Source: Bradyrhizobium sp. 200 (lineage in GTDB: Bacteria > Pseudomonadota > Alphaproteobacteria > Rhizobiales > Xanthobacteraceae). From it: DNA of 64,000 nucleotides. Positions within the stretch are counted from its first letter, which is position 1. Each line of letters begins with the position of its first letter. The notes below the pieces were generated by a model. It was not told the origin of the DNA, ran no database searches, and saw nothing but the letters and a program-made list of their open reading frames with translations. The position numbers and the translations under genes are program-made. The DNA lies in assembly GCF_023100945.1 (NCBI RefSeq), contig NZ_CP064689.1, positions 7,422,001-7,486,000 of the forward strand, written 5' to 3'. This document shows, piece by piece, positions 26,901 through 34,023 of this stretch.

Positions 26901-27825
26901 CCATGCCACTTTCGGCCCGGTCCCACGCGTCAGCGTCGCCTTCGCGGTAATTGACGACCTGGACGACCGGGATTCCGAGCTTGAGGAATTCCGCGCTGCG
27001 CGCTGAGCCGTTTTGCATGTGGGTTGCGATGACAAGCACGTCGGCCTTGGCGGGGACGAGCAGCTTTTCCAGCCCTTGCGGGTCGGCCGCCTCAAACCAG
27101 AACGCCATCGGCAGCAATCCACGATTCTCACTTTGGCGGATCATCGCGTCGACGACTTTTGTTTCCATATTCGCGATCAGGCCCGGATAGATCGCGATAC
27201 CGATACGCCCTTTGGGTCTGGTGATCCGGCCTTCTGCCCAACGCAGGTAATCTGCGACGGACGTAAAGGCCGCAGGCGCGTCGGGGTGATAAATGCCGGT
27301 CGAAGGAAGAGGGGTCGGCGATGCAATATGCGTAGGATCGCGGCCATCGCGTAAGACGGCCCAGAATTCGAAAAGCGCTTTGAGATTTTCCTCCCCGCCG
27401 TGGCTGTAATAGGCCATCAGGCGACGCGCGATCAGCGGGGGGAGATTGCCGAAGGCCGGAGGTCCTCCACCGACCCGTATCCACGGTACCGTCGTGTCTT
27501 TCAATGCTGAGCCGGCGCTTTCCTGGACGCGCGCCAGGTCCATCGGGCGGGGCGTGTCGAGAATGACCAGACCCGCGCCGCCGATCCAATCGGCGGGCGA
27601 GCCCGGCGTGCGGGCGACAAAGACACTTTCCAGCGCCAGTCCCTGCGCCCGCGCGAAACCCGCCAGCTTGTCGAGCTTTCCGGGAAGCACAAAGTCATCG
27701 GTGATGATTCGCACCACGTTCGTGCGTGCTGAAGCGTTCGGACGTACATCCTGCGAAAAGGCCTCTCCCGCCCCGGCGACGAGGACAAAGGTCAGGAGCA
27801 ACGCTGAAGCGAAATGGCGTCCCAC
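23917..27825 (-). CDS. Exported, membrane-anchored CobN-like chelatase-family protein
   Basis: 1302 aa, CobN/BchH family. The GTG at 27825 lies 10 nt after the receptor stop with GAGGG 8 nt upstream, and is followed by a signal peptide (HFASALLLTFVLVAGAGEAFS). The CobN hallmark HLGTHGTQEWTPGKD is at about residues 540-554. The end has a hydrophobic helix (MALLMMLACFGAGVYV) followed by WRR, so the bulk of the protein should sit in the periplasm. Biosynthetic CobN is cytoplasmic and works with ATP-driven CobST; neither a signal nor an anchor is expected there. I infer a role in handling a metal or metal-tetrapyrrole during import, not in B12 synthesis. Confidence 0.87.
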   Translation of the reverse strand: MGRHFASALLLTFVLVAGAGEAFSQDVRPNASARTNVVRIITDDFVLPGKLDKLAGFARAQGLALESVFVARTPGSPADWIGGAGLVILDTPRPMDLARVQESAGSALKDTTVPWIRVGGGPPAFGNLPPLIARRLMAYYSHGGEENLKALFEFWAVLRDGRDPTHIASPTPLPSTGIYHPDAPAAFTSVADYLRWAEGRITRPKGRIGIAIYPGLIANMETKVVDAMIRQSENRGLLPMAFWFEAADPQGLEKLLVPAKADVLVIATHMQNGSARSAEFLKLGIPVVQVVNYREGDADAWDRAESGMAAPLVAAFLAVPEGWGASDPLVVDALYNGEPAPIQKQIEALLGKLERLVALRHMPADRKKLAAMFWNYPPGEKNFSASNLNIPRSLEKVTAALAKAGYAVKPTSEADLIEAGQAMLAGYYRPETLDALRERGLAGTLPVRAYRSWLDALPAQRKSELLAKWGEPEQHSAVRDIGGEKQFVIPRFEVGKLTIMPQPPRGGRPGENYHDTKQPPDHAYLATYLHVRETLGADALIHLGTHGTQEWTPGKDRGLSVHDYPMLAVGNMPVIYPYIQDNVAEAIQAKRRGRAVTVSHQTPAFAPAGLYDELRDLHTKIHEFMQLENGAVKEQTGEDIRKAVVKHNYHRDMGWDEKAVVGDFPKFLSELHDHLHELAQHAMPLGLHTFGEPSSPDERLSTVMQQLGQPFYKKLGTKPEEFFAVDFKALQDSAPYKLLRRHLREGVPVETFADPELADTIKRAVGLDLNLQHPGEIEGLLLGLGGGFVPPGAGGDPIRNPDMASGRNLFAFEPDKVPTRMAHEAGAKALQQLIDAYRGDHQGETPRKLAFSMWGSETMRHLGIVESQILHALGLRPVWNDGGRLTALAIIPRQELGRPRIDVVMQITSVYRDQFDSFMRKLADAIEQLAQLDEGDNPLFQNTRASAERLVAQGQPRERALQLARLRMFSNAMGDYGTGLPEAVLKSASWEKDSSLAEAFLGRTQYAYGSKLWGIRGDGETNLFAEQLKGVQAAVLSRTSKLHGILSTDHPFEFLGGLSLAIRHLDGASPSLYIADLRENAARITSAARFLSDETRSRYFNPHWISTMQKEGYAGTLEILNAVNNLWGWQVVDPNTVRADQWQTVHDTFIRDIRDLKLAAWFEQHNPTAQLQIIERMIEAIRKGYWDAPEHTRRELVARVDELAQKNILMGEKLTKAFVDQMGAGFGIARPSQQPPSAAAKQAEINPTRTVTGPVLEPVVAGAGESRSSWHSTMALLMMLACFGAGVYVQWRRNSLAALGNA

Positions 27826-27835
27826 GGGAATACCC

Positions 27836-30253
27836 TCAATAGAAACGCTTGGTGAAGCCTGCGTAGAAGGCGCGACCGGTGCCCGGATAAACCGACGGTG
27901 TTCCGGCGACAATGTCTGTTGCCCGCAAGCTCGGTGTGAAGTCGCCGACATAGGCCACATCGGTGAGATTGCGTGCCTCGAACCATAGCGTGAGCGAATT
28001 ATCGGGCGCTTTCCATCCCAGCTTCGCGCCATAGAGCGCATAAGCCGGCACGACGAAGGCATTACCGCCCGAATTGTCGAAGGTGGTGTAGCGTTCACCG
28101 ATGTAGCGGATGTTGCCCGATACATAGAATCCGGAGGGATGACGGTATCCTAACTCGCCGAAGGCCTGATGCTTCGGAATGACGGGAAGCGCGCTGCTTC
28201 CGAACAGCGCATCATTGTCGAAGCGGAAGTGGTTGAAGTTGTAGACGGCATTCAGAAAGACGTGGTCGCCGGGATTGAAGACATCCACGAACGGGCGGGT
28301 GCGGAAAGCCGTCTCGATCCCGTCGTGGATGGTGCGGTCGGCGTTGAAGGCCGCCTGACTTCCCGAGAGGCCGCAAGCGTATTGTCCGTTCACCTGCGCC
28401 CGCTGGCCGGGGGTCAGGCGGGAAAGCGGGATGAGGCCAAGCGCGCATTGCGACAGAATCTCGTCGCGCAACTGCATGTGATAGAGTGTGACGTCGTAAT
28501 TGAAGCGGTCCCACCCGCCGCGCACACCGACCTCCGTCGTCCACGCCTTCTGCATGCGAAGCCGCTCCGTCAGGGCGAGTTGCACGTTCGGATTGTTGAA
28601 TCCGTTCACGGTCTGCTCGATGCCGAGCAGCGAGAAGATGTCACCGCTGTTGGGCACTTCGGTGCTTCGCGAGATATTGCCGTAAAGGAAATGGTTGGAG
28701 AGGTACTCCCAGTTTGCGCCAAACTTCGGATTGACGGCCTCAAATTCGCGATCGTAATTGCGGCGGCCATTCGAACTGCCCGGACCAAACAGGCCACCGG
28801 CGATGACGGGACCGCTGTACTCGTCTTTCAGCGCGCGATTGGTCCAGAAGGCCTGCAAACCGGTGAAGAGGCGCACGCGCGGCAAGACTTCGAGTGCTGC
28901 TTCCGCGTAACTTTCGTGGAGCCATGACGTGAAGGCGTCGTTGTAGACGAGCGCGGCCTTCTGATTGCCCGACGATCCGGGCACCCACTGGAAGTCCCGA
29001 TATCGGGCGGTCTCATAAGTCGGGCGGTAGCCGGCAACCAACTCCAGCGGCTTGCCGGCGATCTCTCCCTTCTGTTCCAGGCGGAACGAGACACCATAGT
29101 CCTTCCACGCCACATCGACGATGCCGGCGCGCGGCGAAGGCAGATGATCGAAGGCGGTTGCGATGTAGTATGGCGCGATCTCGAAGGACGTCGACCCGAC
29201 CCGAAACACGGTCTTGTTGACTATGCGGGCGTAATCGAAATCGGCACGCAAATTGTAAGGGAACGACGTGTTGCCGGGGTCATATCCGCTTCGGCGATAG
29301 GTCGACAGTCGATTGAGTGGAACGCTGGTAGGCAATTCCTGTTTGTTGCTTCCAATCGCAACATAGGTGCGGCTGTCGACGATGTCGTTGGGACGCCAGC
29401 CAATGTTGCCGCTGAAGCGCTTCGTATCGTTCTGAGAAAAGTACTCGTATCCCTTGTTGTGATAGGCGTTCGTCTGAAGATAATAGTCGAAATTGTCTTT
29501 GGCTCCGCCGTATTCGAGCTGGCCCTGCAGATTTCCGTAGCTTCCGAACGCCCCGGAGATTGCTGCACCTGGAGCAGTGAGGCCCGTCTTGGAGACGAGA
29601 TTGATCGCGCCGCCGGTGGCGAGCGCGCCATAGCGCAGGCTGTTCGCGCCACGATAGACCTCGATGTAGTCCACTGCCTTGAGATCGAAGATCGACGGTG
29701 TATTGCCGCTTTCGATGCGACCTAGCGGTACCCCGTCGATGAAGGCGCGCACGCCGCGACCGCTGCGCGGCCCCGTTTGCGACGAGTCACTGCCACGCAT
29801 CGAAATCGTGCCCTGCCCGTTTTCGCCCTTGTCGGTGACGTAGACTCCAGGCGTTTGCTCGAGCGCTTCGCGAATGTTCGCCTGATTGCCGGGGTCCTGC
29901 CGTGTAACGGAAACCACCGCCTCGGCGCCCGGCCTGCGCAGGAAACGCTCGCGCTGGGCTTCGAAAGGGGCCGGATTGTTCGGGATCTCACCCCGCGGAA
30001 TTGGCAGTGCGGAGCCAGCCGCGCGGCCGGCGGGGCGGCTGCGCGCCGCAGTCGTCCGGGGCGCGGGACGTCGCGCGGGCGCCTGTACGGTGATCGTCTC
30101 AAGAAGAACAGTATTTGCGGGGGGAGCGGCCGCCTCTTGTGCCTGAATGGAACCGGCACCAAAACCCACCAAATGGGCAACCAAACCCGCACTAAATCGA
30201 CCCGCCCGCCCGTTTTTTGACCGACGCCCCCTCAACTCGCCCCACAACTTCAC
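27836..30253 (-). CDS. TonB-dependent outer membrane receptor
   Basis: 805 aa. After an N-terminal signal region (AGLVAHLVGFGAGSIQAQE) comes a Pro/Arg/Ala-rich linker with a TonB-box-like ETITVQAP, the plug domain (ALEQTPGVYVTDKGENGQGTISMRGSDS, IDGVPLGR, IEVYRGANSLRYGALATGGAINLVSKTG) and a 22-strand-type barrel ending in the classic C-terminal aromatic (GTGRAFYAGFTKRFY). The start is a GTG at 30253, only 17 nt from the Zur-like palindrome. It is the first gene of the operon with the CobN-like and ExbB-like genes. Substrate unknown. Confidence 0.93.
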   Translation of the reverse strand: MKLWGELRGRRSKNGRAGRFSAGLVAHLVGFGAGSIQAQEAAAPPANTVLLETITVQAPARRPAPRTTAARSRPAGRAAGSALPIPRGEIPNNPAPFEAQRERFLRRPGAEAVVSVTRQDPGNQANIREALEQTPGVYVTDKGENGQGTISMRGSDSSQTGPRSGRGVRAFIDGVPLGRIESGNTPSIFDLKAVDYIEVYRGANSLRYGALATGGAINLVSKTGLTAPGAAISGAFGSYGNLQGQLEYGGAKDNFDYYLQTNAYHNKGYEYFSQNDTKRFSGNIGWRPNDIVDSRTYVAIGSNKQELPTSVPLNRLSTYRRSGYDPGNTSFPYNLRADFDYARIVNKTVFRVGSTSFEIAPYYIATAFDHLPSPRAGIVDVAWKDYGVSFRLEQKGEIAGKPLELVAGYRPTYETARYRDFQWVPGSSGNQKAALVYNDAFTSWLHESYAEAALEVLPRVRLFTGLQAFWTNRALKDEYSGPVIAGGLFGPGSSNGRRNYDREFEAVNPKFGANWEYLSNHFLYGNISRSTEVPNSGDIFSLLGIEQTVNGFNNPNVQLALTERLRMQKAWTTEVGVRGGWDRFNYDVTLYHMQLRDEILSQCALGLIPLSRLTPGQRAQVNGQYACGLSGSQAAFNADRTIHDGIETAFRTRPFVDVFNPGDHVFLNAVYNFNHFRFDNDALFGSSALPVIPKHQAFGELGYRHPSGFYVSGNIRYIGERYTTFDNSGGNAFVVPAYALYGAKLGWKAPDNSLTLWFEARNLTDVAYVGDFTPSLRATDIVAGTPSVYPGTGRAFYAGFTKRFY

Positions 30254-30270
30254 GATCAGTCCCCAATACT

Positions 30271-30288
30271 GTAATGTTATAACATAAC
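30271..30288. promoter_or_regulatory. Zur-like operator in the divergent promoter region
   Basis: GTAATGTTATAACATAAC, an 18-bp palindrome with one mismatched pair around a perfect ATGTTATAACAT core. It resembles the AT-rich Zur sites of proteobacteria (TGTTATAATATAACA type) and sits between the receptor gene (start 30253) and the DUF1007 gene (start 30351), so one bound repressor could control both. The Zur assignment is inference from the sequence pattern. Confidence 0.6.
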
Positions 30289-30350
30289 GTTCCTGTATCG
30301 GGCGACCATGTCAAGGTCAACGTACATTGTTACACATGAGGGAGTGGACG

Positions 30351-31022
30351 ATGGGCTATGAGGGTTTAGGAAGCATCGCGCGGTACGTGCGCCGAGTGAG
30401 AAGGAGCCTCGTTGCGGGCACGGCAGCAATGCTTGCTCTGGTCGGTCCTGCCGACGCGCACCCGCACGTATGGGTGACGATGCAAAGCGAGATCGTTTAC
30501 GCGGAAGGCGGTACGGTAACGGAGATCCGCCACCGGTGGACCTTCGACGAGATGTTCTCGACCTTCGCAGTGCAAGGCCTCGATAAGCGCAAGAAGGGAG
30601 AGTTTTCCCGGGAGGATCTCGCCGGCCTTGCCCAAGTAAATGTAGAGTCTTTGCAGGAGTACCGTTACTTCACTTTCGTGCGCTCGTCGTCCAAGCGCGT
30701 CTTGCTACAAAAGCCAACCAACTACTGGCTGGATTACAACGACGGCCTGCTGACGCTGAACTTCACCCTTCCATTGAAGACACCGGTAAGCGCGCAAACG
30801 CTCAGCCTTGAATTCTACGATCCCGTCGGCTTTGTCGATTTCACCCTCAGCGAGCGCAATGCGATCAAGCTCATCGGCGCGCCGGCCGCCTGTAAACTCA
30901 ACATTCGCAAACCGGCCGCGGGACCGTCGACATCGACCCTCAGCGAAGCATTCTTCAATTCGCTTACGGCATCGAGCAACTGGGGTGAGCAATTCGCCAA
31001 CAAGATTACGATTCAGTGCTGA
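30351..31022 (+). CDS. DUF1007-family periplasmic protein
   Basis: 223 aa from the ATG at 30351, chosen because GAGGGAG lies 6-12 nt upstream; ATG 30336 is an alternative. A signal peptide (SLVAGTAAMLALVGPADA) precedes the mature start HPHVWV, the hallmark of DUF1007, whose His-x-His end could bind metal. Other family pieces: HRWTFDEMFSTFAVQGLD, YDPVGFVDFTL. DUF1007 genes often accompany metal transporters. Here it diverges from the receptor/CobN-like operon across a shared palindrome, consistent with a common role. Confidence 0.85.
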   Translation: MGYEGLGSIARYVRRVRRSLVAGTAAMLALVGPADAHPHVWVTMQSEIVYAEGGTVTEIRHRWTFDEMFSTFAVQGLDKRKKGEFSREDLAGLAQVNVESLQEYRYFTFVRSSSKRVLLQKPTNYWLDYNDGLLTLNFTLPLKTPVSAQTLSLEFYDPVGFVDFTLSERNAIKLIGAPAACKLNIRKPAAGPSTSTLSEAFFNSLTASSNWGEQFANKITIQC

Positions 31023-31280
31023 GTATTTTGCCTTGCGAGAGTCGGGACGCGCCGATAGGCGGGCACACCCTTAAATTCAGTTGATCCATTTCCGGGTCAG
31101 CCGTGGAGAAAGTCAATGTCACCGTTTGACATCGCTAGGCGAGCTTTGATCGAACCGATCGGCGCAAACGGCAGCTCCGCCGCCAAATTTGTGGATTGGG
31201 AGAGATAAAATGGAGGAGCTATCTGAACTGCTGGCAAACGCCAGCTCCGGGCATCAAGCCAGGTTTCTTTCGTCTCTCGC

Positions 31281-31397
31281 CGTCGTCGGATTGGTATCGA
31301 GCGCGGAGAACGCCAACTCAGTCGTCTGGGTCTTGCCGATGACGACCGCGCCCGCCGCGCGCAAGCGCGTTCCCGGCCGGATTCCGCCGATCGCCCG
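31281..31397 (-). pseudogene. Amidase-signature fragment
   Basis: About 39 codons translate to a sequence containing TRLRAAGAVVIGKTQTTELAF and DTNPTT, which matches the part of amidase-signature (GatA-like) enzymes just before the catalytic Ser region. Nothing of the rest of the enzyme is present on either side, so this is a remnant cut off at an element boundary. Confidence 0.6.
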
Positions 31398-31461
31398 GGA
31401 AAACTGCAGAACATCAACGTACCGGCTGGGAGAGATTGGATCGCTGGCCGGCACAGATGAC

Positions 31462-31513
31462 ATCTGCCCTCCGAAGGTGGAGGTCGCAGGTTCGAATCCT
31501 GCCGGGTGCGCCA
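31462..31513 (+). repeat. tRNA-Arg(CCG) 3' fragment, candidate attachment site
   Basis: About 52 nt from the anticodon stem and loop (CTGCC CTCCGAA GGTGG, anticodon CCG) through the T-arm (GCAGG TTCGAAT CCTGC) to CGGGTGC GCCA. The expected 5' half (GCACCCG...) is absent upstream. It differs from the tRNA(CAT) fragments and indicates a second integration target. It lies next to an amidase remnant. Confidence 0.8.
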
Positions 31514-31660
31514 CTTCGGCATAAAACTGCGAACGCCAGCCGCCGCCGATTCTACGCTTGGTCTGCGACCGCGGATCCCGCCAAGCAATGCCGTTGCGTA
31601 GCGTTGCCCGAGGACCTCGCACCCTTGGCGGATCGTCCGGGATCGCGAAGAGGCAAGCGG

Positions 31661-32245
31661 CTAAGGCAGGGAAAATCCGGTGAGCCGGCTTTCGACCGTC
31701 TGAAGCAGCTCAAGCAATCGTGCTACGCTCCCCTCGCCGATCCTCGCCTTGACGGCCTTCATGGCGCGTTCGATGTCGGCTGATGTCCGCGCGACGGCGC
31801 TGGCACCCTTGGCCGACAATACGACGCGCGACAGCCGCGGATTGCGGTCGGACGAAACCAGCCTGATCAGGTCCGCCTCCTCGAGGTCCTTCAGGATGCG
31901 AAGCAGACTGGGCATCAGCAAGGTGGCGCGGAACGACAGCGTGGTCTTGTCGATCGGCACGGTGGGATCAAGCTTTCGCAGCAGGCGCCACTGCTGTTCG
32001 GTAAATCCGTGCGCGCGCAGGATAGGCCGCATGTGAAACATGACGGCTTCGCGCGCGCGGAGGAGCGCGACAGGTAGACCGGTCTCCAGCACGACCTCCT
32101 GCGCCTGCCCGCTGCGCCGCGCGCGTTCTGCATGTCCCGGCACCCTTCGTTTCTTCTTCTGCGCAGTGCTCTTCCGCGCCGGCAGACGATCGTCCGCCTC
32201 GCCTGTCCTCAACCGGGTCCGCATCCGCCGCCGTCCTTGTTCCAT
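31661..32245 (-). CDS. MarR-family regulator, HpaR-like
   Basis: 194 aa, the first 50 residues basic and probably disordered (start may be internal). The winged-helix domain follows: LPVALLRAREAVMFHMRPILRAHGFTEQQWRLLRKL, then MPSLLRILKDLEEADLIRLVSSDRNPRLSRVVLSAKG, whose wing sequence is close to regulators of homoprotocatechuate/aromatic acid catabolism. It diverges from the ABC transporter operon with a palindromic operator between them, so it probably represses that operon until an (aromatic?) ligand binds. Confidence 0.85.
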   Translation of the reverse strand: MEQGRRRMRTRLRTGEADDRLPARKSTAQKKKRRVPGHAERARRSGQAQEVVLETGLPVALLRAREAVMFHMRPILRAHGFTEQQWRLLRKLDPTVPIDKTTLSFRATLLMPSLLRILKDLEEADLIRLVSSDRNPRLSRVVLSAKGASAVARTSADIERAMKAVKARIGEGSVARLLELLQTVESRLTGFSLP

Positions 32246-32298
32246 CAGAATCGATTGTTGCCGGGATCAGCCTACCCCATCGCCTGGGTTGACGCATC

Positions 32299-32316
32299 AA
32301 CATAACATGTTAAGTT
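32299..32316. promoter_or_regulatory. Candidate MarR operator
   Basis: AACATAACATGTTAAGTT, a palindrome with a perfect AACATGTT centre and one mismatched pair, about 50 nt from the MarR gene start and 90 nt from the permease start. A TTGACG sequence at 32289-32294 could be a plus-strand -35 element that the operator would occlude. Confidence 0.65.
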
Positions 32317-32404
32317 CATGATAAGTAAAAATGGCCCACGGGGGCCTGCAGATCATACCGGGAGGATCAATGGTCGGGCTTCGCTTGCGGGAGCCGGGTT
32401 TCCG

Positions 32405-33208
32405 ATGACGGACCGCGCGATGGAGGGCCCCACGCCTCGGCCTGCCGGCCGCCTGGCGGCAATGGGCGACATCGGCGCGATGAGCGTCGTCGTGATCGCC
32501 ATCCTCGTCACAATGCATGTCGTCAGCGGCTTCGTGCCCGACTACATCATGCCCTCTCCCGCCGCTGTTGCGAAAGCAGGCTGGAAGATCCTGACGGGCG
32601 ATATGCTGCACGTGATGGCGACGGTGGGACGACTGATGCTCGCCCTGCTGTTCTCGATGATCGCCGGAGTCCTGATCGGACTCATCATGGGCGTATCCGC
32701 ATCCATACGCCCGTTCCTGCGCGCGCTCGTCGTGATCGACACCGGCATCCCGGCGCTGTCATGGATCCTGCTGGCCGTATTCTGGTTCAAGGATCCGGAG
32801 GTTCGAATCTTCTTCATCCTCACCATGATCCTTCTGCCCTTCTACGCGCTCAACACATACGACGGCATCCGCGCGCTCCCGAAGGATCTCGTCGACATGA
32901 TCGAGAGCTTCCGGCCTTCGCGCTGGCAGATCGTGCGCTATCTGATCGCGCCGCACATCGTTCCCTATATTCTGCTGACGACAAAAACGGTCGTCGGCTA
33001 TGCGACGCGAATGGTGATCTTCGCCGAGCTTGTCGCGGCAGCCGTCGGCATCGGTTCGCGCATGGGCCTGGCGCAATCCTCGTTCCACATCGACGAGGTG
33101 CTGGCCTGGACCTTCCTTCTTGTCGTTCTCAACATGGTTCTTCAGCTCATTGTGAGCGGATTCGAGAAGATCGCGCTGAAGTGGCGGCCGGAGGCGTCAG
33201 TACGATGA
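32405..33208 (+). CDS. ABC transporter permease (NitT/TauT type)
   Basis: 267 aa from the ATG at 32405; in-frame upstream codons to 32318 overlap the operator region and look non-coding. At least five hydrophobic helices are visible, and the EAA-like cytoplasmic loop is DLVDMIESFRPSRWQIVRYLIAPHIVPYIL. The family pairs with an SsuB/TauB ATPase and a periplasmic binding protein for sulfonates, nitrate or organic acids. The stop overlaps the ATPase start in ATGA. Confidence 0.9.
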   Translation: MTDRAMEGPTPRPAGRLAAMGDIGAMSVVVIAILVTMHVVSGFVPDYIMPSPAAVAKAGWKILTGDMLHVMATVGRLMLALLFSMIAGVLIGLIMGVSASIRPFLRALVVIDTGIPALSWILLAVFWFKDPEVRIFFILTMILLPFYALNTYDGIRALPKDLVDMIESFRPSRWQIVRYLIAPHIVPYILLTTKTVVGYATRMVIFAELVAAAVGIGSRMGLAQSSFHIDEVLAWTFLLVVLNMVLQLIVSGFEKIALKWRPEASVR

Positions 33209-34017
33209 GCGAACGGTCTACCTCCTCCAACAGCGCAGGCGTCGGGACCGAGCCGGTCATCGCGCTCGACGGCGTCGCCAAGAGCTTTGCCGGTTTCAGG
33301 GTGATCGAGGACCTGAGCTTCCGGGTGCGACGCGGCGAGATCGTGACGCTGCTTGGTCGCACCGGCGCCGGGAAGACGACCGTGCTCAATCTCGTCATGG
33401 GGACGCTCCAGCCCGATGCCGGCTCCGTGCGCGTGGCCGGCCACGATCCGTTTCTCCAGTTCAAGGCGCTGCGCGGCCATATGGCCGTCAGCTTCCAGAC
33501 CGACCGGCTGCTGCCCTGGCGCACCGCGGTCGAGAACGCCGAGCTCGGTCTCCTCATCCTCGGCAGGCCGAAGCGCGAAGCGAGGGAAATCGCCGCGTCA
33601 TGGCTGGATCGCGTGGGATTGTCCGGTGCCGGAGACCGCTACATTCATGAGCTCTCCGGAGGCATGCGCCAGCGCGTTTCTCTCGCGCGCGCACTCGCAG
33701 TCGACCCGGAACTCGTGCTTCTGGACGAATCCTTCAGCCAGCTCGATCACGTCACCTCTTCCGCCTTGCGGCGAGATTTTTGCAGCTTGGCACGAAAATT
33801 CGAAAAGACCTGCCTGTTGGTGACGCACCGCATCGATGACGCGATCGAGATGGCCGATCGCGTCATCGTGCTCGGCGCAAAGGCGCGCATTCGCCTGGAA
33901 GCAGCCGTGCCGTCCGTGAGTGCCGTCGGGCAGACCAGGGACGGGCTGCGCCGCGACATTGAAATCGCGCTCGGTCCGGAAGCGGAGCAGCAGTCCAATC
34001 GGCAAGAGCACGGGTGA
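33205..34017 (+). CDS. ABC transporter ATP-binding protein (NitT/TauT type)
   Basis: 270 aa. Walker A GRTGAGKT at residues 51-58, Q-loop SFQTDRLLPWRTAVENAELGL, signature LSGGMRQRVSLARAL, Walker B LVLLDESFSQLD and the switch His in LLVTHRIDDAIEMADRV. All catalytic elements are intact. The ATG overlaps the permease stop and the substrate-binding gene follows 6 nt later. Confidence 0.94.
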   Translation: MSERSTSSNSAGVGTEPVIALDGVAKSFAGFRVIEDLSFRVRRGEIVTLLGRTGAGKTTVLNLVMGTLQPDAGSVRVAGHDPFLQFKALRGHMAVSFQTDRLLPWRTAVENAELGLLILGRPKREAREIAASWLDRVGLSGAGDRYIHELSGGMRQRVSLARALAVDPELVLLDESFSQLDHVTSSALRRDFCSLARKFEKTCLLVTHRIDDAIEMADRVIVLGAKARIRLEAAVPSVSAVGQTRDGLRRDIEIALGPEAEQQSNRQEHG

Positions 34018-34023
34018 CAAACG

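Larger units (their letters stand above)
31023..31660. other. Mosaic non-coding region with gene remnants
   Basis: About 640 nt holding an amidase remnant (31281-31397, minus) and a tRNA-Arg 3' fragment (31462-31513, plus). Open frames here, including one containing the well-known tRNA-antisense artefact HPAGFEPATSTFGG, are not genes. Confidence 0.6.

Noticed and set aside
23917..28125. Biosynthetic cobaltochelatase CobN of the B12 pathway with an extended N-terminus
   Set aside because: The part before the GTG at 27825 overlaps the receptor gene in another frame; the protein proper has a signal peptide and a membrane anchor and is not next to cobS/cobT chelatase genes.
31400..31622. Minus-strand protein containing HPAGFEPATSTFGG
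   Set aside because: This string is the standard artefact from translating the antisense of a tRNA 3' end.
32761..33204. N-terminal extension of the ABC ATPase (frame open from 32761)
   Set aside because: It lies within the permease gene in another frame; the ATPase start at 33205 has the typical ATGA overlap.
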